From: Cupriavidus sp. WKF15
GTDB lineage: Bacteria; Pseudomonadota; Gammaproteobacteria; Burkholderiales; Burkholderiaceae
Length of the DNA stretch: 64,000 nucleotides
Assembly: GCF_029278605.1 (NCBI RefSeq)
Contig: NZ_CP119574.1
Location: 310,001 to 374,000, forward strand
Reading direction: 5' to 3'
Shown piece by piece: positions 9,038 through 19,048 of the stretch (the stretch's first letter is position 1; each line of letters begins with the position of its first letter). A program made the position numbers and the translations under genes. The notes beneath the pieces were generated by a model that had not been told where the DNA came from, did not search any database, and was given only the letters and a program-made list of their open reading frames with translations.

Positions 9038-10459
9038 TTAGCGTGCAAAAGATTGCGTCTGGCGTTCCGACGTCGGTTTGGCATCGCCATCGACCATCGG
9101 ACTCGAGGCTGGCCTGCAGACCTCTGCGGGTACATCGTAATCGGGCTCGGTGATGGCGGTTCTCATTGTGACGAACTCCTCGGCTGCCGTGGACCACCTC
9201 GCCTGCTTCCTCACCGACCATGAGTACCCCGACTACGCAGTCGGTGTCGGCGTCGACCACAAGCTTCATCAGCGTACGTGTTGCCCTCCCACTCAAGATA
9301 TGCTTCAGCGCGCGAAAGGTACTGCGGTAGATTGCTACCCCTTTTGAATCGTGCGCGCTTGTGTCTCGCTCAGCCCTGCGGTCGCAGTGTTCGGATGAGT
9401 GAATACGGCCGTCGGAATGGCGGAGTAGTCGATGCGAAGGGTGCCGCTCTAGCGAACAACCAGTCCATGAGCACCGTCGCTTCCCGCAGCGCGACGGGTG
9501 TGAGTTGTATGCGTCGATCACGTCGCCCACGGCATAGACCGACGGCACGCTCGTCTGAAACCGGGCATCGACCGCAATGGCACCGTCTGATGTTAGGGCA
9601 ACGCCGATCTCTTCCAGTCCAAGTCCACTCGTGTTCGGCCAACGGCCGGTCGCGCACAGAACGGCATCTGCCACAATACGCTCGCCGTCACTCAACGTGA
9701 CGATGCGATGGCCGGCCACAGTCTGTACCTTCCGAACGGTAGCGTTGAACCGAAACTCGATACCATCCGCTTCCATCTTTCCTTGCAGGAACTCCCGGAC
9801 GTCGTCGTAGCCGCTTAGCAGTCCCGCTCCACGGTACACCAGGATTACCTCGGCGCCGAGCGCCCTGTAGATCGCGGCGAACTCGCAAGCGATCCACCGC
9901 CAACCACCAGCAATCATCCGGGCACTTGTGGAAGATCGAACATGGCATCGGATGTCATCACCAGTTCCCGGCCCGGCATGTCGGGAAGGCTAGCACTCGC
10001 GCCGGTCGCAACCAAGATATGCTCTGCCGTTATCTGATGATTGCCGATGACGACCGTGTGCGCATCGGTCAGCCGAGCACGGCCGCGTAGAACCTGGACG
10101 CCGCCGGTCGCAAGCATATGCTCGTAGACCTCAATGAGGCGAGCGATCTCTGCCGCTCGGCGATGCTTTAGTGTGGGCCAATCGAGGCGCTGACCGTTTG
10201 GCACCGCCCAGCCAAAGCCGGTCGCCTCCTCGAAGGCGTGCGCGTAGCTCGCCGCATAGCTGTAAAGCTTCTTGGGAATGCATCCGGCATTGACTCAGAT
10301 GCCGCCCATGGCGCCCTGCTCCACCAGCGCAACGCGTGCGCCGCGTTCCGCGGCCAGACGAGCAGCGCGCACGCCTCCACTGCCACCGCCGATCACCAGG
10401 ATGTCGACATCGAAGTCTTGCGTGTTCTTCTTGATTCGGTTCTGCATAGGGAACTCCAT
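9038..10459 (-). pseudogene. gor: Decayed glutathione reductase copy
   Basis: This is the inverted, degenerate paralogue of the intact gene at 26514-27938. The start region is preserved at 10459. At 10295-10297 the codon for the first redox cysteine of C-V-N-A-G-C has become TGA (intact copy reads GGTCVNAGC, this one GGI-stop-VNAGC). Further on there are several frameshifts, and a deletion of about 26 codons removes the segment before the conserved VAEEFVTM near the C-terminus. Stretches such as VEVYEHMLATGGVQ-like and SGLGLEEIGVALTSDGA are still readable between lesions. The gene cannot make an active enzyme. Confidence 0.88.
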
Positions 10460-10498
10460 GAGCCGGTCAAACCGGCAAGTCTCAGCGAATGAGTACGC

Positions 10499-10517
10499 AG
10501 GATAGACCGACTATCCT
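10499..10517. promoter_or_regulatory. Candidate LysR-type operator before the gor copy
   Basis: AGGATAG (10499-10505) and CTATCCT (10511-10517) are a perfect inverted repeat around ACCGA. The inner T-N9-A dyad (TAGACCGACTA) resembles a LysR-type box. It lies between LysR and gor. The partner site at 26456-26474 has one mismatch. Confidence 0.45.
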
Positions 10518-10595
10518 CGATTGCAGAGCCATCAGGCAATGTCGTGGAGGAAAAGACGCTGATTAGCGTTGTGAATGACAGCCGTGGCGCTGCCA

Positions 10596-11495
10596 CTATT
10601 TGCTGAACAATGCCATGGTGACCCCGCGCAGCCAGCGGTTGCCGGGGTCACCATGCTGGCTACGATGCCAGTGTTGTTTCACGTCGTAGTGAGGGAAGTC
10701 AAAGGGAGGAGCAAGCAGACGCAACTCCGCATGATCGGCGTAGACCTCGCCGATCGACTGGCTTACGGTGGCAATCAGGTGCGTTGCGGCCACCACTTGC
10801 GGGATGCTGAGGAAGTGCGGACAGCATAGCTGCGCATTTCTCTGGATGCCGTTCTCTCTCAGATACCGCTCCACGAGATCATGAGTGCGGCTTTCGGACT
10901 GCACGACCGCGTGGGACGCTCGACAGTATCGCTCGCGAGTCAGGGTTCTGACAGCGAGTGGGTTGTTCCTTCCAGCAATGCAGACGAAGCCGTGAGTGAA
11001 CAGCCGCTGCTGGTACATGTCCGTGCCGAAAAGGTCTGGCAAGTGGCCCATTGCAAGGTCTACTTCGCCGCGCTGCAGACCCTCGCCGAGTTCGCGCGGG
11101 CTCAGCGATACGGTCTTGACGCTTACCCGGGGAGCCACGCCAGCCAGATGCCGTAGCAGCCGCGGTAGGAACGTCAACTCACCAATGTCCGACATCGCAA
11201 TAGTGAAGACGCGTTTGCTTAAAGACGGTTCGAACTGCGGTGTGACGAGGATACGCTCCCGTACCCCCGAGAGCATGTCCTGTATGACCGGTGCGATATC
11301 GACTGCCCTGGCTGATGGCTGCATGCCAGCGTGGGCCTTGACGAAAAGCACGTCTCCCACCTGCTCGCGCAAGCGCTTCAGAGCATGCGACAACGCCGGC
11401 TGGCTAAGCCCGAGCTCTTCCGCAGCCCTTCCCAGATGGCGGTGACGCCACAAGGCGTCGAAGATGCGCATTAGGTTGAGGTCGAACTGATCCAT
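10596..11495 (-). CDS. LysR-family regulator, copy 1
   Basis: The 299-residue protein starts at 11495 (MDQFDLNLMRIFDALW). The helix-turn-helix spans about residues 6-65 (LGRAAEELGLSQPALSHALK), followed by the effector-binding domain. Its sequence is identical to the second copy at 25478-26377. In both arms it precedes a glutathione reductase gene by about 136 bp and follows the aromatic hydroxylase gene, so it likely senses an intermediate of the hydroxybenzoate/gentisate route; this is inference. Being identical while its neighbours have diverged suggests recent gene conversion. Confidence 0.92.
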   Translation of the reverse strand: MDQFDLNLMRIFDALWRHRHLGRAAEELGLSQPALSHALKRLREQVGDVLFVKAHAGMQPSARAVDIAPVIQDMLSGVRERILVTPQFEPSLSKRVFTIAMSDIGELTFLPRLLRHLAGVAPRVSVKTVSLSPRELGEGLQRGEVDLAMGHLPDLFGTDMYQQRLFTHGFVCIAGRNNPLAVRTLTRERYCRASHAVVQSESRTHDLVERYLRENGIQRNAQLCCPHFLSIPQVVAATHLIATVSQSIGEVYADHAELRLLAPPFDFPHYDVKQHWHRSQHGDPGNRWLRGVTMALFSK

Positions 11496-11618
11496 CTGCA
11501 GAATGAAGCGATCCGTCGCTGATCCACTGCGCGCCGGTGCGCGCGGAACAGGAGTGTCCGCCAGGCGCGCTACCGTGAAGGCCTCATGGTAGCATCGCCA
11601 TCGGGACCCGTGCGGAGC

Positions 11619-12045
11619 TTAGCATACACGCCGCGGCTGGGCAGTATCATCTCGTTTCTCGGCGACAGCGGCGACGTGCATGCCATCCGCGGCCATATCG
11701 AAATCGGGCAACGAATGCCACTGGCGCACATATGCCGGCGCGGTGAATAGCCATGCTAGCCGGTCGTAGTATTCGGAGGGCGTTCGTCCCTCAAAGACCG
11801 AATTGCGTACTAGTCGCTCGACGCCGCCAGCATGGTAGATCCGATCCAGCATCAGCGACGAAATCTGAACGCGCGCCGACCGTACAATCCGCACGTCCTG
11901 ATACCTCTGAAACGCCTGTGCGCACGCACCATCTGCGGCGTCCAACTCTGTGGCGAGGGAGATCGGTTCTTCGAGCGCCATGGCAGCACCCTGTGCAATG
12001 TACTGCACCATGGGATGTGCAGCGTCGCCCCCAACGGCGTGGCCA
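11619..12045 (-). pseudogene. C-terminal remnant of the FAD aromatic hydroxylase
   Basis: The frame reads [20 protein letters not shown] and, further on, [20 protein letters not shown], closely matching the last third of the intact hydroxylase at 24060-25355. The FAD and substrate domains are missing. Upstream it fuses to the remains of a different LysR gene near 12045-12100, marking the outer edge of the inverted duplication. No function is expected. Confidence 0.85.
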
Positions 12046-12099
12046 GTCGGACTGGCTGTGGCGGCCAGATTGCGCCCGACCTGCCGCGCAGTCCGGCGA

Positions 12100-12910
12100 A
12101 GTTCCAGTCATTTCCCCTCGCCAGAAAACATCGTCATCCTCCGCGAGCGTGCCGGCCGCGATCTCCCGATACGCGGCGAACTCGCCGATCAGCGTCATGA
12201 AATTCTCGTAGGCGACGAACTGCTTGAGCGCCGTGAGGGAGTTGCTCACCAGCGTTGGCCGGATGCTGACGGTCTCGGCAAACTCCAGCATCTGCAGCGC
12301 GTGCCCCACGCCAAACGACGCGGGCATCATCGCGAGCGGGTACGACTGCAAGTTCCGGATGCTGGCCGGGCCGCCGCGCAAGGCCAGCGGGTGGTCACGC
12401 CGGAGCAGCAGCACCACGGGCTGCGATGCGCGCGCATGATACTTGATGCGCGGATGCGGCGGCGGATTGTAGGCAAGGCCGATGTGCGCACGACTTTCCG
12501 CAACTCCGTTCAGGACGTCATCCACCGGCAGGATCTCCAGCCGGAAGTCGAGCTCGGCGTATTGCGCCCAGAACGGCGCCAGGACTTCATTGACCAGTGG
12601 ATCCACATAGCCCTCGCTCATGGCCAGCTGGACCTCGCCTTGCTGCAGCCCCTCCAGCGCGCGCAGCTGGTCTTCAAGTCTCTCCTGGTGCGACCAGTAG
12701 CCCCGCCAAGATTCAATCAGGTGCGCTGCCGCCGCCGTCGGCCGCAGGCCGCGCGGCTCTCGCTCGAACAGGGTCGAGCCGAACGCCTCTTTGGATCTGC
12801 CGGCTAATCACCGAGGGCGAGGTATTGAGGCTGTCCGCCGCTCCGCGGATGGTGCCGTGAACTAGGACTTCCCGGAAATACCGCACGCGCTGCTGATTGA
12901 TCTCACGCAT
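12100..12910 (-). pseudogene. Second LysR-family regulator, frameshifted and 3'-truncated
   Basis: Starting at 12910 the frame reads [19 protein letters not shown] and [19 protein letters not shown], a LysR helix-turn-helix unrelated in sequence to the identical pair. Near 12799 a single-base loss shifts the frame; one frame over, [20 protein letters not shown] continues the winged segment. The effector domain ([20 protein letters not shown] onward) is then readable until about 12100, where it runs into the duplicated hydroxylase remnant. Its target genes are not identifiable here. Confidence 0.82.
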
Positions 12911-13019
12911 TTTGAAACATCCACAGGACCCAGGTGTGACGCGAAGCGCTACTCCCGAACCACGCGCCCTGTGTTCAACGTGCCTTGGTGCATTGCGAGG
13001 TGCCAGCCGCTTACGTTGC

Positions 13020-14126
13020 TCAAAAGCCAACGACCTGTGAACGCAGTTGCTGTTTGCCGGACCAGCCCGCCCTGTCACTATCGGCAGCCAGAAAAACCCG
13101 ATAGGCCACCTTGTTGTCCTGGCCAACCACGTACACGAACTTCTTGCTCTGGTCGCTGCCGACGGCCACGTCCGGCACCACCAGCGCGGATGTGTCGCCA
13201 CTGTCGGAGAGTCCGATCGAGACGAACATGCCGGGGACGAGCGCCCCGTCGCGGTTCTCGAACTTCGCCCGCGCGCGGATCGTCCCGCTGCGGGTGTCGA
13301 TCTTGTTGTCGAACGTGTAGATCACACCTGGGTAGATGCGCTCCGTGTCGCCCTGCACACGCATTTCCACCGGGATGTGCTGCTCCTTTTTTTGGGTCTC
13401 GGCATAACGGTGAATCGACTGGACATAGGCCTGTTCGTCAACATCGAAGTCGGCATAGATGCCGTCGTTCGACACGATGCGGGTCAGCACGGGCGCATTC
13501 GCGCCGGGCTGGACCAGGTTGCCGACGGTGACTTCCGCCCGGCTGATGCGGCCGGCGATCGGCGCCTTGACGTAGGCATAGTCGAGATTGATCTCGGCCT
13601 GGCGCAACGCGGCTTCGGCCGCCAGCACGGCCGCCTTGGCCATGCGGTCTTCGTTGGTGCGCTGGTCGTGCAGGCTCAGCGGGATCGCGTCGGCGTCGAT
13701 CAGGCCCTTGGCGCGCTCACGCTCGGCGGCCGCGAACTCGGCGCGCGCACGGGCCGACGCCAGGTCGGCGCGGGCACGGGCCACAGCTGCGCCATAGGGA
13801 CGCGGATCGATCACGAACATCACATCGCCCGCCTTCACCGTTTGCCCGTCGCGCACACGGACTTCCACGATCTTGCCGCCCACTTCAGGCCGAACCAGCG
13901 CCTCGTCCACCGCATTGAGGCGACCGGAGAAGTTGGCCCAGACGCGTACGTTCTCGGGCGCCAGTGTCTTCACGAAGACCTCGGGCGCGGCGGCCGCCGG
14001 GGCTGTTGCCGCGCGCGTGTCCTTCAATGCCATCGTTGCGACCAGCGTGCCGGTCGTCACGACCAGTGCCCCACCTGCCAATAGCCATCGCCGCCTGCCG
14101 GCCCGGCCGTTCTGTCTGTCTGCCAT
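13020..14126 (-). CDS. RND efflux periplasmic adaptor, C-terminally shortened
   Basis: The 368-residue membrane-fusion protein starts at 14126 with a basic N-terminus and one hydrophobic segment ([21 protein letters not shown]). The lipoyl/barrel-sandwich halves are visible ([19 protein letters not shown] and later [18 protein letters not shown]), with a helical hairpin rich in Ala/Arg/Glu between them. The beta-barrel domain follows ([20 protein letters not shown]). Family members usually continue about 20-30 residues with a V-x-x-G-L-x-x-G-E motif; here the frame ends at QLRSQVVGF, so the end seems cut. No pump gene follows, making it an orphan, probably inactive. Confidence 0.8.
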   Translation of the reverse strand: MADRQNGRAGRRRWLLAGGALVVTTGTLVATMALKDTRAATAPAAAAPEVFVKTLAPENVRVWANFSGRLNAVDEALVRPEVGGKIVEVRVRDGQTVKAGDVMFVIDPRPYGAAVARARADLASARARAEFAAAERERAKGLIDADAIPLSLHDQRTNEDRMAKAAVLAAEAALRQAEINLDYAYVKAPIAGRISRAEVTVGNLVQPGANAPVLTRIVSNDGIYADFDVDEQAYVQSIHRYAETQKKEQHIPVEMRVQGDTERIYPGVIYTFDNKIDTRSGTIRARAKFENRDGALVPGMFVSIGLSDSGDTSALVVPDVAVGSDQSKKFVYVVGQDNKVAYRVFLAADSDRAGWSGKQQLRSQVVGF

Positions 14127-14210
14127 GCTCTGCTGCCCAATCCATCGATTGATTCATCCGTGATTCGATCCGATGACGCCCGTGCGCCTGTCGGGGTTCC
14201 CTCCTCAGCT

Positions 14211-15428
14211 TCAGCGCGCCGAATCGGATGTTGCGCCGACCACGCCGGCCCGTTGGACTTCCGGCCGGACGATCCGCTGTCGCGCCCATTCGGCGACGAA
14301 CAGCGCTATCGCCAAGAAGACCGCACCCACGAGGCCGAGGGCATGAGGGTCGAACCAGGCGATGGCCGCGCCGCCAATGACGCCTGACATCGATACGCCG
14401 ACGTAGATCGCCGCCGAATTCAGCCCCAGCAGCAGCGGCGACGCGGCCGGCGTGATACTGATGAGCCGGTGCTGCTGCGGGACCAGCACGCCCCAGCCGC
14501 ACACGCCCCAGACGATCAGAGCTGGGACCGCGGTCACCAGCGATGCCGACGTCAGCGGCAACAGGGCGAAGTCGATGACCAGTACGGCAATGGCGGCGTT
14601 GATGATGCGGCGGCTGCCGTAGCGATCGGTCAGGCGGCCGGCGGCGAAATTGCCGGCGGTCGCCGCCACGCCCCACAGCAGCAGCAAGGCCGCCAGCACG
14701 CGCGGGTCTCCGCCGGTGGCGCGGTCGAAGCTCAGGCCGATGTAGGTGTAGACGAGGAAGAGGCCCGCATAGATCATCCAGGTGGTCAGCAGAGTCAGCA
14801 GCACGCGAGTATCCGCCAGCGGTGCAAGGCGGCGCGACAGGCTGATGGCCGGCGGCGTCGGGATCTCCGGCAAGCGCCACGCTACGCCCAGTCCGGCCAG
14901 CGTGCCGACGGCGGCCACGAACCACATCGTCGCGCGCCAGTCCAGCGCGCCGCCGATGAAGGTGCCCAGCGGCGCGCCCAGCGCCGTTGCACTGGACAGA
15001 CCGCCGATCACGATGGCGAGCGCGCGCCCACGCTGCTCGGGCGGCACCAACGACGCGCCAGTTGCCGTCGCGGTCGGGCTGAACATGGCCGCGCCCAGGC
15101 CCGCAATGAGTCGGCTGGCCAGCACGAGTTCGATGTTCGGCGCCACAGCGGTCACCACGTTGCCCACCACGAACACGGCGAGACCCGTGAGCAGCAACTG
15201 CTTGCGCGGCCAATGCGCTGCCGCTGCAGCGATGATGGGCGACAGCAGCGCATAGCTGATCGCATACAGCGTCACCATCTGGCCGGCCAGCACCACCGAT
15301 ACGCCAAGCGAGGCCGAGACCTGCGAAAGCACGCCGGCAACAACGAAGCTGTCCGTGCCGATCGCGTGGTGGCCGAGGGCAGCGAACGGCGTACCGAGTA
15401 CCGACTGACGGAAAAGGGAGAGGCGCAC
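14211..15428 (-). CDS. MFS efflux transporter (AraJ/Cmr-like), rebuilt N-terminus
   Basis: The 405-residue protein has about twelve hydrophobic segments and the drug:H+ antiporter-1 style start IGTDSFVVAGVLSQVSASLG, with an LTDRYGSRRI loop between halves. It would export small molecules or sugars across the inner membrane. The first 15-20 residues (MRLSLFRQSVLGTPF) are read from DNA that on the other strand encodes an HxlR regulator C-terminus, so the native start is lost at a deletion joint near 15380-15400. Activity is uncertain because the first helix is altered and the promoter was probably removed. Confidence 0.75.
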   Translation of the reverse strand: MRLSLFRQSVLGTPFAALGHHAIGTDSFVVAGVLSQVSASLGVSVVLAGQMVTLYAISYALLSPIIAAAAAHWPRKQLLLTGLAVFVVGNVVTAVAPNIELVLASRLIAGLGAAMFSPTATATGASLVPPEQRGRALAIVIGGLSSATALGAPLGTFIGGALDWRATMWFVAAVGTLAGLGVAWRLPEIPTPPAISLSRRLAPLADTRVLLTLLTTWMIYAGLFLVYTYIGLSFDRATGGDPRVLAALLLLWGVAATAGNFAAGRLTDRYGSRRIINAAIAVLVIDFALLPLTSASLVTAVPALIVWGVCGWGVLVPQQHRLISITPAASPLLLGLNSAAIYVGVSMSGVIGGAAIAWFDPHALGLVGAVFLAIALFVAEWARQRIVRPEVQRAGVVGATSDSAR

Positions 15429-15656
15429 TACCCGATCATCGTTGGGCTACTGCAATGGGGCGACGAATGGTGCAGCGCCCAGAAGCCCATCCGCCTCGTC
15501 GAGGACAGCACCGGCGAGCCGATCGAGCAGGTCAGGCTGCGCGTGGGTCCGCGCACACTGGGCTTGCGGGACCTTCGTTTTGAACTCGGGGACGGCGCGA
15601 CAGAGCGAACGGCCGAGATCATCGCCGCCCGCAACAAGGCCATTCTAGGCAAGTAA
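15381..15656 (+). pseudogene. HxlR-family regulator, C-terminal fragment
   Basis: In frame from about 15381 the translation reads SERRTEYRLTEKGEAHYPII and VGLLQWGDEWC, the wing and last helices of HxlR winged-helix regulators. An additional C-terminal segment runs to the stop at 15656. The N-terminal helix-turn-helix is missing. In intact genomes HxlR and MFS efflux genes are often divergent neighbours, so one deletion seems to have removed both 5' ends and their shared promoter. Confidence 0.75.
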
Positions 15657-15784
15657 TCCAGCCATTCATTGATTACCACGGCTGAAGAAAATAATACCTT
15701 GTGGGTCATGGGAACGACTTCCTTGCCCATCACGCGCGGGCACTCCGGAAGTCGGACCACGCGAGCGACGGTGTGAGGAGTCTA

Positions 15785-17363
15785 GGAGCCTGTCGGGCTT
15801 TCCAGCCTTCCACTCAATGACGCCCTCCCAGATAATCGTGGCAGCACAACCGACAGACGACCCCGATGAGCCGCCTCGTTCCCGTTGACCGAGACACTGC
15901 GTACCTGCTGCCGCCGTAGGTGGACGAATGGTTACCGAGCGATCACCTGGCGCGCTTCGTGGTCGAAGTCATCGAGCAGCTTGATCTGAGCGAACTGACG
16001 CGCCAGTATGCGGGCCGGGGCTCGGCGGCGCACCATCCGGCAGTGTTGCTGGGCCTGCTGATCTACGGCTATGCCAACGGCATGCACTCCAGCCGCAAGA
16101 TCGAACGCGCGACCTTCGACTCGGTGGCTTTCCGCTACGTGGCAGCAAACACCCACCCGGATCACGACACGCTGGCGACGTTCCGACGTCGATTCCTGAA
16201 GGAAGTGGAGTTGCTGTTCGTGCAGGTGCTGGTGCTGGCGCGCGAGATGAAACTGCTCAAGCTCGGGCACATTGCGCACCAAGATCGACGCCAACGCGAG
16301 CAAGCACCGCGCGCTGTCGTGGGGTCATGCCCACAAGATCGAGGCGCAGTTGCGACAGGAAGTGCAGGCGGTGCTTGCGCTGGCCGAGAACAGCGACCGT
16401 GCAGCCATCCCGCGGCGGAGAGCGCTCGACGCGAAGATCGCTTGAGCGCGATGGCGCTGGCCAAGGCAAAGATCGAGCAGCGCGCCGCTGAGCGTCATCA
16501 GCGCGAACAGCAGGAGTACGAGGCCAAGACGGCCAAGCGCACGTCTCAGAGGGATGCCGGCAAGAAGCCGCGCGGCAAGGATCCCGAGCCGCCAGAGGCC
16601 GGCCCCAAGGACGGTGACCAGGTGAACCTCACGGATGAAGATTCGGGCATCATGCCCGTCTCGGGCGGGGGCTTCGAGCAAAGCTACAACGCGCAAGCCG
16701 GCGTCGACACCGAGACGATGATGGTGGTCACACAGCACGTGAGCCAGGCGTGCAACGACAAGCGCGAAGTCGTGCCCACACTGGAGCAGATCGTGGCGTT
16801 GCCTGCGGTGCTGGGCGAGGTGCACACGCTGATCGCGGACAACGGCTTCTTCGTTCAGGCCAAGGTGATCGCTTGCCTCGACGTGGGGGTCGATCCTCTG
16901 CTGGCGCTCAAGAGGGAGTCGCATCATGCCCCCGTGTTGGAGCGCTTTGCCCCCGATGTGCCGCCGCCCCAGACCACGGACCCGGTTGTGCAGATGGCGC
17001 ACCGACTGGGCACACAAGCCGGGCGTGCCCTCTACAGCTTGCGCAAGCAGACGGTGGAGCCGGTGTTCGGCATCATCAAGCGGATGATGGGTTGGCGCCA
17101 GATGAGCATGCGCGGGCTGGCCCACGCCCAAGGCGAATGGAGCTTGGTGACCATGGCCTGGAACATCAAGCGCATGCATGTGCTGCGCACCGCGTGAGGG
17201 GAAAGTGTGCCCCGGTCACGCCGAAACCGAGTCCTCAGGCGGCCCGATACGCCCTCGTGGAGACTCGCCAACCGCTGAGCGCGCTCGATCATCGCGACGC
17301 GGTCTCAACAAACGCGTCGCACCGATCCATCGGATTCGCTCGGGCTCAAGTCCGACAGACTCC
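15785..17363 (+). mobile_element. Decayed IS1182-family element
   Basis: Terminal inverted repeats are GGAGCCTGTCGGGCTT (15785-15800) and AAGTCCGACAGACTCC (17348-17363), matching at 14 of 16 positions. The 1.58-kb span and single transposase gene fit IS1182. No clear target duplication is visible. The transposase carries a stop and two compensating frameshifts. Confidence 0.75.
15866..17197 (+). pseudogene. IS1182-family transposase, nonsense and frameshift damage
   Basis: From ATG 15866 the frame reads MSRLVPVDRDTAYLLPP and hits TAG at 15917-15919 (codon 18). It continues in frame as VDEWLPSDHLARFVVEVIEQ. Between about 16275 and 16430 the frame is shifted: the correct protein (TKIDANASKHRALSWGHAHK) is one frame over. 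The original frame returns at REDRLSAMALAKAKIEQRA. The C-terminal catalytic part (GGGFEQSYNAQAGVD, LIADNGFF and RKQTVEPVFGIIKRMMGW) is intact up to 17197. With three lesions it is inactive. Confidence 0.85.
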
Positions 17364-17523
17364 CAGTGCTACTGTGTCATAGATGTGATTGATCAGCCAG
17401 ATGCGCAACATGGGCAAAGCATGCGATCGGTCACACGGACTTAAGTCCACCAAAGTCGTCGCGCCGCAGCCCCGTACGTGACCGCATGCACCACGCGACG
17501 GGTTATCCATTGTGCTAGCGTCA

Positions 17524-19029
17524 CTATCGCGCTGCCGCAATCCGCCAGGCTCGGGGGCCACTTTCGTGGATGCTATTGCCGCTGGCATCCACCGCGACGA
17601 CAACGGGAAGATTTTCCACATCGAACTCGTAGATGGCTTCCATACCGAGATCTCCAAAAGCAAGGACGCGAGCCGATCGCACTGCCCTGGAAATCAGATA
17701 TGCTGCGCCACCGGTCGCCGCCAGGTATACGCAGGCGTTTTTCTTGATTGCTCCGATCGCAGCCGGCCCCCGCTCAGCCTTGCCGATCATGCCGAGCAGC
17801 CCAGTCGACGAAAGCATCCGCTCCGCAAACTTATCCATTCGTGTTGATGTCGTCGGGCCGCATGGACCCACTACCTCACCGCGCACCGGATCGACGGGGC
17901 CGACGTAATAGATCATGCGATCACGGAAATCCACCGGCAATGGCTCGCCGCGCGTGAGCATCTCGTCAATGCGCTTATGCGCGGCATCGCGGCCGGTCAG
18001 CATGTGCCCCGACAGCAGCAGCGTCTCGCCGGCACGCCAAGTGGCGGCTTCCTCTCGAGTAAGGGTGTCGAGATCAACACGGCGGCTCGCAGTCCCGTCC
18101 GGCATCGGTAGATCCGGCCACAGGTCGGGTGACGGTGTTGGGAGCATCATTGGGCTGCTGCCATCGAGTACGAAGCGGGCACGCCGTGTCGCCGCGCAGT
18201 TTGGCACAACGGCGACCGGCATGCTGGCGGCATGCGTGGGATACGTGGCGATCTTGACGTCCAGCACTGTAGTCAAGCCGCCGAGGCCCTGCGCCCCGAT
18301 GCCGAGCGCATTGATGCGATCATGGATTTCGATGCGCAGCGCTTCCAGCGCGTTCCGCGGGCCTCGTGCCTTGAGGTCGAGCATGTCGAGCGGCGTCGTC
18401 AGGCTCTGCTTGGCGAGTAGCATGGCTTTCTCCGCGGTGCCGCCGACTCCTATCCCGAGCATTCCTGGAGGGCACCAGCCGGCGCCCATGGACGGCACTA
18501 TGCTGACGATCCAGTCAGCAACCGAATCACTGGGCATCAGCACCGCGAACTTGCTCTTGTTTTCACTGCCGCCGCCCTTCGCCATCACGTCGATCACCAC
18601 GGTGTTGCCCGGCACAAGCTCGACATGAACCACCGCGGGCGTGTTGTCGCCAGTATTGCGCCGCGAGAACAGCGGATCCTCGACGATGCTGGCACGCAAC
18701 GTATTGTCCGGGTCACGGTAGGCACGCCGCACTCCCGCATTGGCCGCATCAACGACGCTCGATGGGAATCCTTCGAGACGAACGTCCATCCCCACTTGTA
18801 TGAAGACGTTGACGATGCCCGTATCCTGGCAGATCGGGCGCCTGCCTTCCGCGCACATCCGTGAATTGATCAGGATCTGGGCAATCGCTTGCCTGGCCGG
18901 CTCGCTGGCCTCGCTTTCGTACGCCCTGGCGAGGTGCCGGATATAGTCGGGAGGGTGATAATGACTGATGAACTGCAGGGCAGCGGCGATGCTGTGGACA
19001 AAGTCCTCATAGGAAACTACGGTGGTCAT
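17524..19029 (-). CDS. Class I (iron-sulfur) fumarate hydratase
   Basis: The 501-residue protein is a single-chain class I fumarase, converting fumarate to malate with a [4Fe-4S] cluster. Cluster cysteines are seen in RRPICQDTGIVNVF, in VVPNCAATRR and in VGPCGPTTSTRMDKFA. The N-terminal alpha-like domain and the C-terminal beta-like domain (from about residue 320) are both present. It is the last gene of the minus-strand gentisate operon, 19 bp after gentisate dioxygenase. Because the upstream hydrolase releases fumarate, a dedicated fumarase would feed it into the TCA cycle. Tartrate dehydratase is a related alternative, but the neighbours favour fumarase. Confidence 0.88.
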   Translation of the reverse strand: MTTVVSYEDFVHSIAAALQFISHYHPPDYIRHLARAYESEASEPARQAIAQILINSRMCAEGRRPICQDTGIVNVFIQVGMDVRLEGFPSSVVDAANAGVRRAYRDPDNTLRASIVEDPLFSRRNTGDNTPAVVHVELVPGNTVVIDVMAKGGGSENKSKFAVLMPSDSVADWIVSIVPSMGAGWCPPGMLGIGVGGTAEKAMLLAKQSLTTPLDMLDLKARGPRNALEALRIEIHDRINALGIGAQGLGGLTTVLDVKIATYPTHAASMPVAVVPNCAATRRARFVLDGSSPMMLPTPSPDLWPDLPMPDGTASRRVDLDTLTREEAATWRAGETLLLSGHMLTGRDAAHKRIDEMLTRGEPLPVDFRDRMIYYVGPVDPVRGEVVGPCGPTTSTRMDKFAERMLSSTGLLGMIGKAERGPAAIGAIKKNACVYLAATGGAAYLISRAVRSARVLAFGDLGMEAIYEFDVENLPVVVAVDASGNSIHESGPRAWRIAAAR

Positions 19030-19048
19030 GGCGCCTCTCTCTCCCTTT

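Larger units (their letters stand above)
9038..12045. repeat. Left arm of a ~3-kb inverted duplication
   Basis: The order gor - LysR - 3' end of the hydroxylase on the minus strand mirrors 24935-27938 on the plus strand. The LysR genes encode identical proteins and the gor promoter region differs by one base that I could see, whereas the gor body and the hydroxylase tail have clearly diverged. The two arms flank the gentisate operon in opposite orientation, so homologous recombination between them could invert about 13 kb. Confidence 0.85.

Noticed and set aside
14469..15656. 395-codon plus-strand frame opposite the MFS gene
   Set aside because: Most of it is the antisense shadow of a typical membrane protein and is very rich in Gln/Arg/His; only its last 90 codons (HxlR fragment) look real.
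16325..17179. 284-codon minus-strand frame inside the IS1182 element
   Set aside because: Shadow of the transposase; His/Leu/Arg-rich without motif.
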